The notes under the pieces were generated by a model, which worked only from the letters and a program-made list of their open reading frames with translations, ran no database searches and was not told where the DNA came from. Below are positions 1 to 8,272 of a DNA stretch of 10,000 nt, piece by piece (the first letter of the stretch is position 1; each line of letters opens with the position of its first letter). Source of the stretch: Chrysomallon squamiferum (taxonomy: Eukaryota > Mollusca > Gastropoda > Neomphalida > Peltospiridae); NCBI GenBank assembly GCA_012295275.1, contig CM022670.1, forward strand, positions 11,687,083 to 11,697,082, in the 5' to 3' direction. The translations under genes were made by a program, and so were the position numbers.

Positions 1-205
1 TTTCAAGCAGCGAATCACACAGGAAGACTCGCAGCTCGAGGTGCAGCATCACGCCGGACTCTTCGTAATGATGTGTGTGGGCATCATCATCGGCGTCATT
101 GTGTACTTCATCGAGTACGCCGTCTACAAGTGGGTTGTGCCCAAGGCGAGGAGTGCGCCAGAACAAAGCAAGTGGAAGAGTTCTCACGTGATGTTCTTCA
201 GCCAG
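1..205 (+). CDS. GRIN3: GluN3-type NMDA receptor subunit, exon with M4 helix (partial at left edge)
   Basis: This exon encodes 68 visible residues and is read from base 2; base 1 is the last base of a codon that began outside the window. Residues 1-17 are the extracellular linker after the second ligand-binding lobe. Residues 18-41 are a hydrophobic helix beginning HHAGLFVMMCVG and containing the glutamate of IEYAVY. This matches M4 of GluN3 subunits, whose pattern is H-x-(A/S)-GLFV-x-x-C-x-G, better than M4 of GluN1 or GluN2, which begins N-M-AG-V-F. Residues 42-68 start the cytoplasmic tail and include a VVPKAR stretch comparable to the LPRI(K/R) after M4 in vertebrate GluN3. GluN3 subunits bind glycine or D-serine and assemble with GluN1 in the plasma membrane; this is family knowledge. 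The exon ends CAG|GTCTGT in phase 0. The donor is weak, but the junction SQ|RLHR reproduces a vertebrate GluN3 motif, which makes the splice secure. Retaining the intron would stop translation at 251-253. Confidence 0.88.
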
Positions 206-271
206 GTCTGTAGACTCAGCTCGTTATCCAGCCACGTGAACTGTTTGTACTGACAAACAGCACACGGGCTT

Positions 272-985
272 ATGTCTGAATGAGAAAATAATGCGATAAT
301 CTTCAAAGTATTGGTAATATCTATAAATTAATAAAGTGTTGATAAACACACAGCTAATGTCTGAATGATAAAATAATGCGATGATCTTCAAAGTATTGGT
401 AATATCTATAAATTAATAAAGTGTTGATAAACACCCAGCTAATATATATAAATTAATAAAGTATTATAATACACAGTTAATATCTGAATTAATAAAATAA
501 TCTGTTAGTGGAAGCATTGGTAATATCTGTAAATTACTAAAGTATTACAATACATAGTTAATATCTATAAATTAATAAAGTATTGATAAACAACAGCTAT
601 TATATAAATTAATATAGATAAACACACCCTTAATATCTGAATATAAAATAATAAAATAATAATAAACAAAGTATTATAATAAAGTATTATAATACACATT
701 AAATATCTAAATTAATAAAATATTGATAATATACAGTTAATATCTTTAAATTAATAAAGTATTGATAAAACACTGTTGATATCTATAAATTAATAAAGTA
801 TTGATAATACAGTTAATATCTATAAAGTAATAAAGTATTGATAATACAGTTAATATCTGTAAATTACTAAAATATTGATAATACAGTTAATATCTATAAA
901 TTAATAAAGTATTGATAATATACATTTAAATATATAAAATAATAAAGTATTGATAACACACATAATATTTGAACTAAGAAAATAT
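272..985. repeat. Degenerate AT-rich minisatellite, 37-bp unit with an 85-bp duplication
   Basis: The clearest copies start at 791, 828, 865 and 902, exactly 37 bases apart. The unit begins TAATAAAGTATTGATAATAC and continues with an AGTTAATATCTATAAA-like half. Diverged copies with small insertions and deletions run leftward through 430-790 and rightward to about 985. At the left end a longer unit is duplicated: 272-356 and 357-441 are near-identical 85-base copies starting ATGTCTGAATGA. These copies contain the same TAATAAAG and TAATATCTATAAA words, so the two arrays share an origin. The array lies wholly inside a GRIN3 intron. It is not a CRISPR array: there are no unique spacers of constant length. 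Confidence 0.85.
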
Positions 986-1870
986 TGAAAATACACAATA
1001 TAACAAACTAATATTATTATTGAAAGAAACTGAACTGTTAATGAGGTTCACAATGATAAGTTTGACAAACAAATTATGTTATTCTGAAAACAACCATTAA
1101 CTGAATCTGCTGTTTGTAATCATTATCTTTATGGAAGCTTTTTTTTGATAATTAATTTCATTTGGTATTTTATTCAGTAAAGAACCATTGTTTAAATATT
1201 GTATTTATATTGTTATATTACCAGATTAATTTAAAATTATTTTAATGTTTATTGTTATATGTTTTGACTTTTTTGTTTTAATATTATCATTTAACATTAC
1301 ATATTTCAGCCATCTGATTAAACTGATTTAAAAAGTTAATTTAATATTAAAATAATGTTATGTTTGCAGAGTGATTTATAAGACAAAATATCAGAATTTA
1401 TATCTAGCTGTCATAAGTTATACATTTCAGTAAATATGTGAAATTGGATATTTTATTGTTCTTCCAAAAGTAATATCAGTTTACAAAATTGTAGTGTTTA
1501 TGAAGTTACTCTGATGTGGATATCTGATTTGCTGGTATTAAAGTAATTAAGTACAGTAGCAATTTAATAATAACTTCAACAAGATAACATGATTACTTGT
1601 GTTTTTGTAAATAATTTAGTCTACAAACAGCAAATTCATAATCTGCAGCTATAATGTAAGTCACTGTTATGTCCTATAATTTTATTTTAATTTTTAAATT
1701 TTTATTATTATTTTATTTTATTATTAAAGTAGGAATGTTGTTTAGTCTTCTACTATTACTACAAGAATAATATAAATATTTTTAAAATAATAAATTAAGA
1801 CAAATGCATTTAGTTTTTTTATTTTATCAAATTTGCCTAGATATTTGAACTGATATTTGTTGTTTATATG

Positions 1871-1897
1871 ACGTTGTTGTCGTTGTTGTTGTTGTTT
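1871..1897 (+). repeat. (GTT)n microsatellite at the exon 2 acceptor
   Basis: An imperfect run of GTT units with one TCG interruption lies directly upstream of the TTTTGACAG acceptor ending at 1903. It occupies the position where a polypyrimidine tract is expected, so its T residues probably serve as that tract. Confidence 0.8.
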
Positions 1898-1903
1898 TGA
1901 CAG

Positions 1904-2023
1904 AGGTTACATCGATGCATCATCAGTGCTGAACTGTTATCGGCGAACGACTCTGCTCGCGAGATGCTTGACATCATCCGTAACAGAGAGTTTGCCAGAC
2001 TGTTCCAGAAAAGCACAATCAGA
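1904..2023 (+). CDS. GRIN3: GluN3-type NMDA receptor subunit, second visible exon (proximal cytoplasmic tail)
   Basis: This exon has 120 bases and 40 codons, phase 0 at both ends (tail residues 69-108 of the visible protein). The acceptor is TTTTGACAG and the donor AGA|GTAAGTG is close to the consensus. It begins RLHRCI, which with the preceding SQ forms SQRLHRCI. Vertebrate GluN3A has SQRLHRAI at the same place just after M4, and this is the strongest single link to the GluN3 family. The remainder, ending in IRNREFARLFQKSTIR, is basic and probably helical. I recognise no further domain in it. The exon stands out from its AT-rich introns by balanced base composition and uninterrupted reading. 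Confidence 0.87.
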
Positions 2024-2149
2024 GTAAGTGTTTAATTAAAACAAAAATTTTCAAAAAAAAAGTCGACGACATTTGAGTACGTATCAACTGAATAAACATC
2101 AAATGGAAAGTATTTAAACCCTTTCTGCACTTTACAAGAAATAAAATTA

Positions 2150-2150
<1 letters not shown>

Positions 2151-2182
<32 letters not shown>
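2151..2182. repeat. Poly(A) run, 32 bases
   Basis: An uninterrupted run of A inside intron 2. No target-site duplication or retroelement body was recognised next to it, so it is not called as a retrotransposed tail. Confidence 0.9.
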
Positions 2183-2185
<3 letters not shown>

Positions 2186-2767
2186 TCATTTGCAATATTC
2201 TTATTTAGTTTCAGAATTACATATTTTTAGATTATATAATTATTCCAAGATAATTTCATTTTTCTGAAGCCTTTATTAAGTCAAAAAAAAAAACCCATCC
2301 ATTTTGTATTTTCTTCTTTAATAGTCTTGTTATGATGAAGCGAGCTGGAACTCTTTGTAGCTTGCATCCCGGTACAATTGCTAGAATTGTTACGATGTGG
2401 TATAATTAAGTTATTCTACGCTGTATACAAATAAGAGATAAAGAAATGAATTGCTTTCATGTGCACAACTCGTGTAATTACTAACTGGCTGCAAAATGAT
2501 CAGAAGCCATTGATTAGTCTTTTTGGCTTCTTTGCAGATTCAATAAATAGTTGGTTTATTTCATTTGTTATTATACAACAATCAATTCGCGTTGTTCTTG
2601 GCTAATTTCTAAGATTAAAACCCTAATCATCTATTTATATTCTCATTAATTTTTTTTTTTTTTTTTTGTTAATGACGTTAAGCATTAATTTTCTAGATTG
2701 TTTTTTTTTTTTTTTTTTTATGTTATCAGATTAAAATACTGCTTAATGTTAGCTGGGATGTTATACC

Positions 2768-2769
<2 letters not shown>

Positions 2770-2804
<35 letters not shown>
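2770..2804. repeat. (TA)n dinucleotide microsatellite
   Basis: About 17 perfect AT/TA units in intron 2, preceded by two long T runs at 2650-2667 and 2701-2719. Confidence 0.92.
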
Positions 2805-2810
<6 letters not shown>

Positions 2811-2920
2811 CATAGATTATAAATAGTAATTCCAGTAAATAATTAAAAAAATTCTGATATTATATTGATTAATTTTACATCATCTGAAAATGAAATATTA
2901 ATTTACAAATGTACAGAAAA

Positions 2921-2921
<1 letters not shown>

Positions 2922-2953
<32 letters not shown>
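2922..2953. repeat. (CA)16 dinucleotide microsatellite
   Basis: Sixteen uninterrupted CA units in intron 2. A shorter CA run follows at about 3028-3040. Tracts of this length are usually polymorphic. Confidence 0.93.
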
Positions 2954-2954
<1 letters not shown>

Positions 2955-3318
2955 TTATAATGATTATTACATGTTGGATCAAATAAGGAAAATGGCAATT
3001 ATTTTTGTTTGAGAGAGAAAATGAGCAACACACACACACATTATGTAGAAACCTGTTACAGTATAAAAATATAATCACATCAGTGATAGGCAGAGATGTA
3101 GTTAGTAGTGATTTTCTTTCTGTCCATGACTCAGTGTTAAACAAGGCTAAGACAATTCTGTTGATATTGGAATACAGTTTTAGCATTTACAAACTGCTTT
3201 TGTTGTGTTCATTAACCATGTATTGTTATTGTCATTGTTATTGTATTTTATTACTCCTACTATATTACTATTACTTATACTATCACAAACTGCTTTAATT
3301 GGATTTTCATTGATCTTG

Positions 3319-3321
<3 letters not shown>

Positions 3322-3353
<32 letters not shown>
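3322..3353 (+). repeat. (TTA)n microsatellite forming the exon 3 acceptor tract
   Basis: About ten TTA/ATT units run into ATTTTCAG, so the microsatellite lies in the polypyrimidine-tract position of the splice acceptor. A similar tract occurs before exon 2, and another TTA array lies at 9084-9129. Confidence 0.88.
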
Positions 3354-3358
3354 TTCAG

Positions 3359-3435
3359 AAAAACAAACTTGCTGATATGGCAAAAGCTAAAAGAATCAAC
3401 AGGAATTTTTATGACATTGTGGAAAAGGCTAAATG
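3359..3435 (+). CDS. GRIN3: GluN3-type NMDA receptor subunit, third visible exon (cytoplasmic tail)
   Basis: This exon has 77 bases: 25 codons plus the first two bases of a shared tryptophan codon (visible residues 109-134). It is lysine-rich, including KNKLADMAKAKRIN and DIVEKAKW. The acceptor ATTTTCAG gives phase 0, matching the upstream donor. The donor is read as AAATG|GCAAGT, a GC-AG type site. Only this choice joins in frame to the long final exon: TG plus G restores TGG, giving KAKW-LQEMK. A GT four bases downstream (CAA|GTATAA) would put the final exon in a frame that stops at 3957-3959. The splice signals and the neighbouring exons support the exon; I have no recalled homologue for this segment. 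Confidence 0.75.
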
Positions 3436-3806
3436 GCAAGTATAAAAATTAATTCAGTTTGGTTATTTTCCACTTAATATCTACAGTTTTGTTAACAAAT
3501 AATTATAAATTATAAATTATATATTATATATTAAAGATATAAATGAAGTCAAAGAATGTGAAATTCTTAGAACAAGTATAATCCACACCAGACAATACTG
3601 TGTTCAAGATAAAAAATTATAATAATAAAAATTATACTTCACCAATTTTTTCATGGGTACAATAAATATGACTGACATTTATTTTATCCCATTTTAGCAC
3701 TAATGGATCTTACCAACATCTTTTCAGCATCTTTTCAAAAGCATATTACCACCATCGTGTATAACATGCCCATCAGTTTAAAAACAAAAATAATTCTATA
3801 TTTTAG
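3436..3806 (+). other. GRIN3 intron, probable GC-AG, phase 2
   Basis: This 371-base AT-rich intron begins GCAAGT, the strong form of the minor GC donor, and ends TTCTATATTTTAG. An open frame extends upstream of 3807 to an ATG at 3703. That stretch is AT-rich, ends in a pyrimidine-rich acceptor tract and is best read as intron. An alternative acceptor at 3741 (TTTTCAAAAG) paired with the GT donor would also keep frame, but it lacks a pyrimidine tract. Confidence 0.7.
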
Positions 3807-4566
3807 GTTACAAGAAATGAAAGACAACAACCTTATGGACGACTCTGCAGAACTGGAACCTCCAAACATCATTGGGATTCCACTGAAAGAGCTGGGCATG
3901 AACGTCGAAAGACCTGTCTCCATGCAGGACGTGGACAGAATCTCTCGCGACAATGCTGAAGAGAGTCATTCGCAGGAGTGTCTGCTCGGAGGTGAGAAAT
4001 CGGCTGACACTGCTGCAGACATCTTTCTCAACTCGAACGACGAACATTCTGACTCCTCCAGCGAGTCTCTGCTGGGTGCAAGGTCTCCGGAGCACCATGA
4101 GCCCGTCCGGTTCGTGTTGGACTACCCAAACCACGCAGCAGATGTCCAGTCTCCGGGCTCCTCAGACGGGGTTCGCTTCTGGGATTCCTTGCCGAACGGC
4201 GACCTCATGGGCTTAAGCGATGAAACTTCTCCTTCCAGACCAAAACACAGCCAAAACAACCATGTGAAGGAACTGTCCGATGACAGTCCCAACTACACGT
4301 CTTCCCACTGTAACAAAGCCCTCCTGTCCAAAACGAACTTCATGGAAAGGTCGATGTTACAGAAAACGCAGTCATATCAGGACCACCTCTGCCATGCTGA
4401 GGAACCTTACGCCGTGGGTTGTCTGAAGAAAATGACGAAAGAGGAACTCTTGCTGATGTGGAAGACTTCAGAAATAAGGTTAAACAGACAGCTGGCACAG
4501 GCACTGAAAGAAAAAGCAACCCTAGAACGAAAGCTTGCTCAGTTACAGAGACACTCACCTGTCTGA
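3807..4566 (+). CDS. GRIN3: GluN3-type NMDA receptor subunit, terminal coding exon (distal tail, coiled coil, stop)
   Basis: The final coding exon supplies the third base of a tryptophan codon and 252 further residues (visible 135-386), then TGA at 4564-4566. Its base composition is close to balanced, in sharp contrast to the flanks, and its frame stays open for about 760 bases. Most of it looks disordered: an acidic, serine-rich stretch at residues 209-222 (NSNDEHSDSSSESL), two VRF motifs at 234-236 and 256-258, and many SP sites. Residues 345-382 are charged and leucine-rich (EELLLMW, then RQLAQALKEKATLERKLAQL) and should form a coiled coil. Vertebrate GluN3A and GluN3B tails also end in a coiled-coil-like helix. 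The protein ends HSPV, fitting the S/T-x-hydrophobic class I PDZ ligand. The tail, over 300 residues beyond M4, seems longer than that of vertebrate GluN3A. Start of exon by acceptor at 3801-3806. Confidence 0.82.
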
Positions 4567-4675
4567 AAGAAAAAAAAAAAAAAAAAAAATTAAAATTTCA
4601 GGGCTTTTCTTTCCCTTTGGATTTCATGATGCTCCTCTTTGTACATTTTCATCAGCAAATGTGATATCAATTTAC

Positions 4676-4684
4676 TTATTTATT
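4676..4684 (+). promoter_or_regulatory. AU-rich element nonamer in 3' UTR
   Basis: TTATTTATT matches the UUAUUUA(U/A)(U/A) nonamer linked to mRNA instability. It is a single copy in DNA so AT-rich that chance occurrence is likely. Confidence 0.3.
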
Positions 4685-4749
4685 CATTGACTACTACTAT
4701 TAATTTTAATATTATATGCAAAATGTTACTGTATTTTAATGACTTGTCG

Positions 4750-4771
4750 ATCACAGATTACAGTCTGTGAT
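4750..4771 (+). other. Perfect 8-bp inverted repeat in 3' UTR
   Basis: ATCACAGA (4750-4757) and TCTGTGAT (4764-4771) are exact reverse complements around the six-base loop TTACAG. In RNA this would fold as a short stem-loop. The stem includes G:C pairs, unusual for this AT-rich surrounding. Confidence 0.5.
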
Positions 4772-4912
4772 TTCATGTTTGTTTGTTTTTTCTAAAATTT
4801 AAAAATTGGTTTTGTTTGGAGACAGAATATAAATGTGAAGTTTGAAATTATTTTATAAATCGTCTATTACCTCTTTTCATATTAAAAACAAATATAATAC
4901 ATGATTTCTTAC

Positions 4913-4920
4913 TGTAAATA
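4913..4920 (+). promoter_or_regulatory. Pumilio-type element overlapping poly(A) signal
   Basis: TGTAAATA is an exact match to the PUF/Pumilio consensus UGUANAUA. Its last four bases overlap the first AATAAA of the poly(A) signal pair at 4917. Confidence 0.4.
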
Positions 4921-4926
4921 AATAAA
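4917..4926 (+). terminator. Candidate proximal poly(A) signals (two overlapping AATAAA)
   Basis: AATAAA occurs at 4917-4922 and 4921-4926, followed by a T-rich stretch (TATTGTTATTATTCTTC). It lies about 350 bases after the stop codon of the GluN3 gene, a plausible 3' end. Confidence 0.5.
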
Positions 4927-5186
4927 TATTGTTATTATTCTTCTTCTTATTATTATCATGCTTTTGTATAAAATTAGGCACTTTTTCAGTATGTGATAGT
5001 GCTTTCTAAAAAATGGTTTAATATTTGTAGATGATGAATGTCAAATTTGTTTCTTTTTAGCACCCAGTCACAAAAGTAAATTTTAATTCACATTTTGTTG
5101 TCATAACATTTGTTATTACCTAATACTCAGTGACAGGATTAATTTGTCCTATATTTTGTTTTAGAATGATATTGCATGTTGTACAC

Positions 5187-5192
5187 AATAAA
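5187..5192 (+). terminator. Candidate distal poly(A) signal
   Basis: AATAAA follows an upstream TGTA (5180-5183), the type of motif bound by cleavage factor I. It is about 620 bases after the stop codon. It could be used instead of, or as well as, the signal near 4917. Confidence 0.45.
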
Positions 5193-5394
5193 CTTTTAAA
5201 GATTTTTAAGGAAATTATTCTTTAGCATTTTACCAAAGATACATTTTAAAAATATATTTGAAACAGTATCTGCTAAAGTTATTGTTATTGATGCTCTTTT
5301 GTAAGTGTTACGCTATTATTTGCAAAATTGTAAATTAGAGCAGCTTTTTAAATGTCTACATGCATTAATTAAAGATTTATTTTTAAAACAAAAT

Positions 5395-5417
5395 TAATAA
5401 TAATAATAATAATAATG
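5395..5417. repeat. (TAA)n microsatellite
   Basis: About seven to eight TAA units downstream of the GluN3 3' UTR. Confidence 0.85.
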
Positions 5418-5829
5418 ATATTTTTATTCACTCACATTGCAGGCCAATGTTGCATAATAGTTAATCATGACCAAAATTATTTTGCAAGTCATACTAATGA
5501 ATAGAATACAGTAACAAGACAAATTTTTGAAATTCTGAAATAAAGATAAATTTGAAAATGTAAATAATAAGGTTATATATATGATATTAATGCCAAGACT
5601 GCTGTTTGTGTTTGACAATCAATACTGTTGTTTAGCAAATAGTTCATTTTCCTTTCCTTCTACACTTCATGTATGCTCTTTGTTTTTGTTTTTGTTTGGG
5701 GTTTTTTAAAACTACAGTTTTACACAATTATTTATTGTTTTCAAAATAACAGTAATAATTGATTATTTATCCATTGAAATTGTTCTTCCGAATTAATCAT
5801 GTTATTGTGATTGTTATTTAATCTACAGT

Positions 5830-5955
5830 TTATATATATATATATGTGTATGTATGTATATATATATATATGTATTTATATATGTGTAAATGGATGTGAG
5901 TGTATAATGTATATATGACTGAATGTTTGTGTACATGTGTTATATATATATATAT
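5830..5955. repeat. TA/TG-rich simple-sequence patch
   Basis: TA runs at about 5830-5845, 5858-5871 and 5941-5955 alternate with TGTA/TATG units. It looks like a decayed compound microsatellite. Confidence 0.75.
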
Positions 5956-6124
5956 GAATGTCTGGTTTTCTGTGTTTGGACTTTTTGTCTTGGTCTCTAA
6001 TGATGTTTACCACTGAAAGATTGCTGATTGTTATTTTTAAAAGTTCTTTTTGGATATCTTGGTAATAATATCATTTGTTGTATTTCTGTTGTTCTTCACT
6101 GAATGGTGTTAAGGAATATATCTA

Positions 6125-6311
<187 letters not shown>

Positions 6312-7081
6312 TGGTCATGTGTTACTGAAAGATTCATGTTTGTTTTTTAGATTGCAGTGATTGCAAGACACAACGTTACATTAACGTGTCTTCTTTATCT
6401 GCTGAAACCATCTACAGACACATTTTTTATTTTCTATAAATGTTTCTCCTGGTCTCCATGTATCATTTGTATGGTTACCATTTCAGTTCTGTGTGGGAAG
6501 TCGGTAGGAAAAGAATGAACAGGTTTTTATTATTTAATGATGAACCTGTTGTTTTTTTTGTTTTTTTTCAGAAGTTCCCTATCTAAGAATATTTTCCATT
6601 TTCGACATTATTTTGTTTATTTTAGGCAGCCATTTTGGATTTTAATGATTCATTGAAATATCTAAATTATGTTATCTTCCTTGGACAAAATATGGTAAGA
6701 ATATGATGTAACTGTTCTCTATCAATTACTAATTAAGGTGCCCAATCCAAATTTATTAAGTTTCTTTCAAAAGCCCAAATAGAAACAGGTGCATTATTAA
6801 TGTAAAACATCTTACAAACTCAGAAATCACAAGAAATATGCACCAGCTTTATTTTGGACTGTTTCAAATCTGTTTTGTGATATATGTATGGCTGACTGAA
6901 ATAAACTGTACAGAAGCTGACCTTTTTAAATATTTTACATCAGATTTGATTAAAATATTAGTGTACAGTTGTTTTGATAATCACTTTATTTTTAAAATCA
7001 TGTGTACATATGATGATAATCACCTTCATACTATTGGATGTCAGAAAAATACTCAATTCCTGAACTTGTATTTAATTTTTA

Positions 7082-7097
7082 TTTTTTTTTTTTTTTT
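7082..7097. repeat. Poly(T) run
   Basis: Sixteen T residues with no associated element recognised. Confidence 0.85.
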
Positions 7098-7629
7098 GAA
7101 ATATTAACTGAACAGGAGTATTTAAAATAATTATTTAATTTTTAATCTGTATGTACATAATTTTGAAACAGATCTTTCTAATTAGAACCATTTGTGTAGA
7201 ATCAAAAACCAAGTGTGGATGAACAATAATAAAATGTTTGTTTTTATTGTCATATTCCCAAATTTTGTTTTTCTGTTTTTACTTTTTGAATAATGCATTT
7301 TAAAAAAAAAAAGCCAAATAGGGTTTAAAAGAATAATAGTTAAGACTTAAAAAGTTGGGATATGTTAATATTTAATAGCAATGTTTATTTATTTTTTTTT
7401 TGGTGCTTAATATATAAAACTTATTCTCTATGTCTTGTTGAATTGTACATATTTATTGAAAAAAATGACATCTATTTTATATTTGTCCTGTTTTCAACTA
7501 ACTTATGGGATGCATTTTTCAGATGAAATATATTTATTTTGGTAATTTATATAATGTAATCTTATACATAAACTAGTTATGTATTTTTTAAAGTTATAAC
7601 TTAAAAGCAACCAACAAACCAAAAGAAGT

Positions 7630-7770
7630 ATGGAAAACGAAAAGAGAAAAGAACAAGTTTTTTTTCAAGACAGCAAAGCTGTTGTTACCTCATTTCCAAT
7701 ACAGTATTCCAAAGCATCAATAATGAAATCACATGACGATAATTTGGAATTGACTGGTGTGTTCAAATGA
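7630..7770 (+). CDS. Possible 46-residue small ORF, unidentified
   Basis: An ATG in a favourable context (A at -3, G at +4) opens 46 codons beginning MENEKRKEQVFFQDSK and ending with TGA. The peptide is hydrophilic with no signal sequence or known motif. It may be a chance frame. The same interval also reads open on the minus strand, where part of it (7689-7753) is listed as a possible exon. Only one of the two readings, or neither, can be right. No promoter or poly(A) signal clearly belongs to it. Confidence 0.12.
   Translation: MENEKRKEQVFFQDSKAVVTSFPIQYSKASIMKSHDDNLELTGVFK
7689..7753 (-). CDS. Possible minus-strand exon, unidentified
   Basis: On the minus strand, an acceptor-like ACACACCAG is followed by 65 open bases and then the donor ATGAG|GTAACA. 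In the frame that continues from the larger minus-strand segment at 8273-8454 (phase 0) it reads SIPNYRHVISLLMLWNTVLE and onward to phase 2. The interval is less AT-rich than its surroundings. A second frame is also open (including SCDFIIDALEYCIGNE), so the frame is not certain. No homology is recognised, and chance is a fair explanation. Confidence 0.13.
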
Positions 7771-7789
7771 TGCAAGATGTAAAAATCTA

Positions 7790-8260
7790 TATTTTTTATG
7801 TTTTCAGTACTTCTTATTAATTAGTGGGTAATTGTAAGGAAATTACCAATATGTAGTCAGAATCACAAAAAGGTCCCAGAAAAATAGAAAATAAAATGAA
7901 AATACAACATTTCTTGATCATTTTAATTTTATAAGATGCTAACATATTTTTCCAAAACTATTTTGGACATATTCAGTGTGAAGACAAGCCAAGACTCAAT
8001 TTAGCAACAATCACTAATGAAAAATGACTGCCTTTAGTCTGTCTTTAATTTTTGATATAAAGACATGCACAAGAACACACACACACACACAGACACCCAC
8101 GACACTCCTGTTCATTCTGTGATCTTTAGATTGTCCAGTGTCCTCTAATCTCACTCATTGGTAAAGTTGTGTGTTTTTTATTTGTTTTCGTTTTTTTTAA
8201 ATACTTGTTTCATCACACTAACCATTACAAAAAAAACCAACAACATAAAAATCTTCAGAA
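7790..8260. other. AT-rich non-coding stretch
   Basis: No gene or RNA is visible. It includes a (CA)n microsatellite at about 8075-8091. Confidence 0.6.
8075..8091. repeat. Short (CA)n microsatellite
   Basis: About eight CA units, followed by AGACACCCACGACAC. Confidence 0.85.
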
Positions 8261-8272
8261 ACTGCATCACAC

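Larger units (their letters stand above)
206..1903 (+). other. GRIN3 intron, GT-AG, phase 0
   Basis: This 1698-base intron begins GTCTGT and ends in a (GTT)-rich tract followed by TTTTGACAG. The first half, 272 to about 985, is a degenerate tandem repeat listed separately. The rest, about 990-1870, is very AT-rich with no coding potential, RNA gene or recognisable transposon that I could see. Confidence 0.85.
2024..3358 (+). other. GRIN3 intron, GT-AG, phase 0
   Basis: This 1335-base intron starts GTAAGTG and ends ATTTTCAG. It contains a 32-base A run (2151-2182), T runs (2650-2667 and 2701-2719), a (TA)n tract (2770-2804), a (CA)16 tract (2922-2953), a short (CA)n tract (about 3028-3040) and a (TTA)n tract (3322-3353). 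The CA-rich and TTA-rich open frames here are repeat translations. I see no gene inside it. A moderately less AT-rich patch at about 2330-2400 has a 25-codon open frame without supporting signals. Confidence 0.83.
4567..5215 (+). other. Probable GRIN3 3' untranslated region
   Basis: AT-rich non-coding DNA follows the stop codon. It starts with a 20-base A run (4570-4589) and holds an AU-rich nonamer, a hairpin, a Pumilio-type element and candidate poly(A) signals, all listed separately. The true 3' end is not determined from sequence. 5215 is chosen just beyond the second candidate signal. Confidence 0.55.

Noticed and set aside
272-985. CRISPR array
   Set aside because: The repeats are directly adjacent and degenerate, without unique spacers, and the genome is eukaryotic.
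2875-3383. Open frames on both strands around the CA and TTA microsatellites
   Set aside because: Their translations are Cys/Val, His/Thr, Asn or Tyr/Leu runs from simple repeats plus intronic noise.
3703-3806. Upstream open extension of the terminal exon to an ATG at 3703
   Set aside because: It is AT-rich and ends in a typical acceptor (TTCTATATTTTAG|G). The downstream frame is fully explained by splicing to the third exon, so it is read as intron.
3808-4664. Other open frames on both strands across the terminal GluN3 exon
   Set aside because: They overlap a strongly supported coding exon. They are shadows of its balanced composition and have no splice logic of their own.
5424-5618. 64-codon minus-strand open frame
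   Set aside because: AT-driven Ile/Leu/Asn/Ser composition, no splice or initiation support, in otherwise empty DNA.
6560-6660. Exon after the TTTTTTTTCAG acceptor near 6571
   Set aside because: Frames close quickly, composition does not change and no donor follows. It is probably a cryptic site.
6838-7107. 89-codon plus-strand open frame
   Set aside because: Phe/Ile/Tyr-rich AT noise ending in the poly(T) run. There are no motifs and no exon-like composition.
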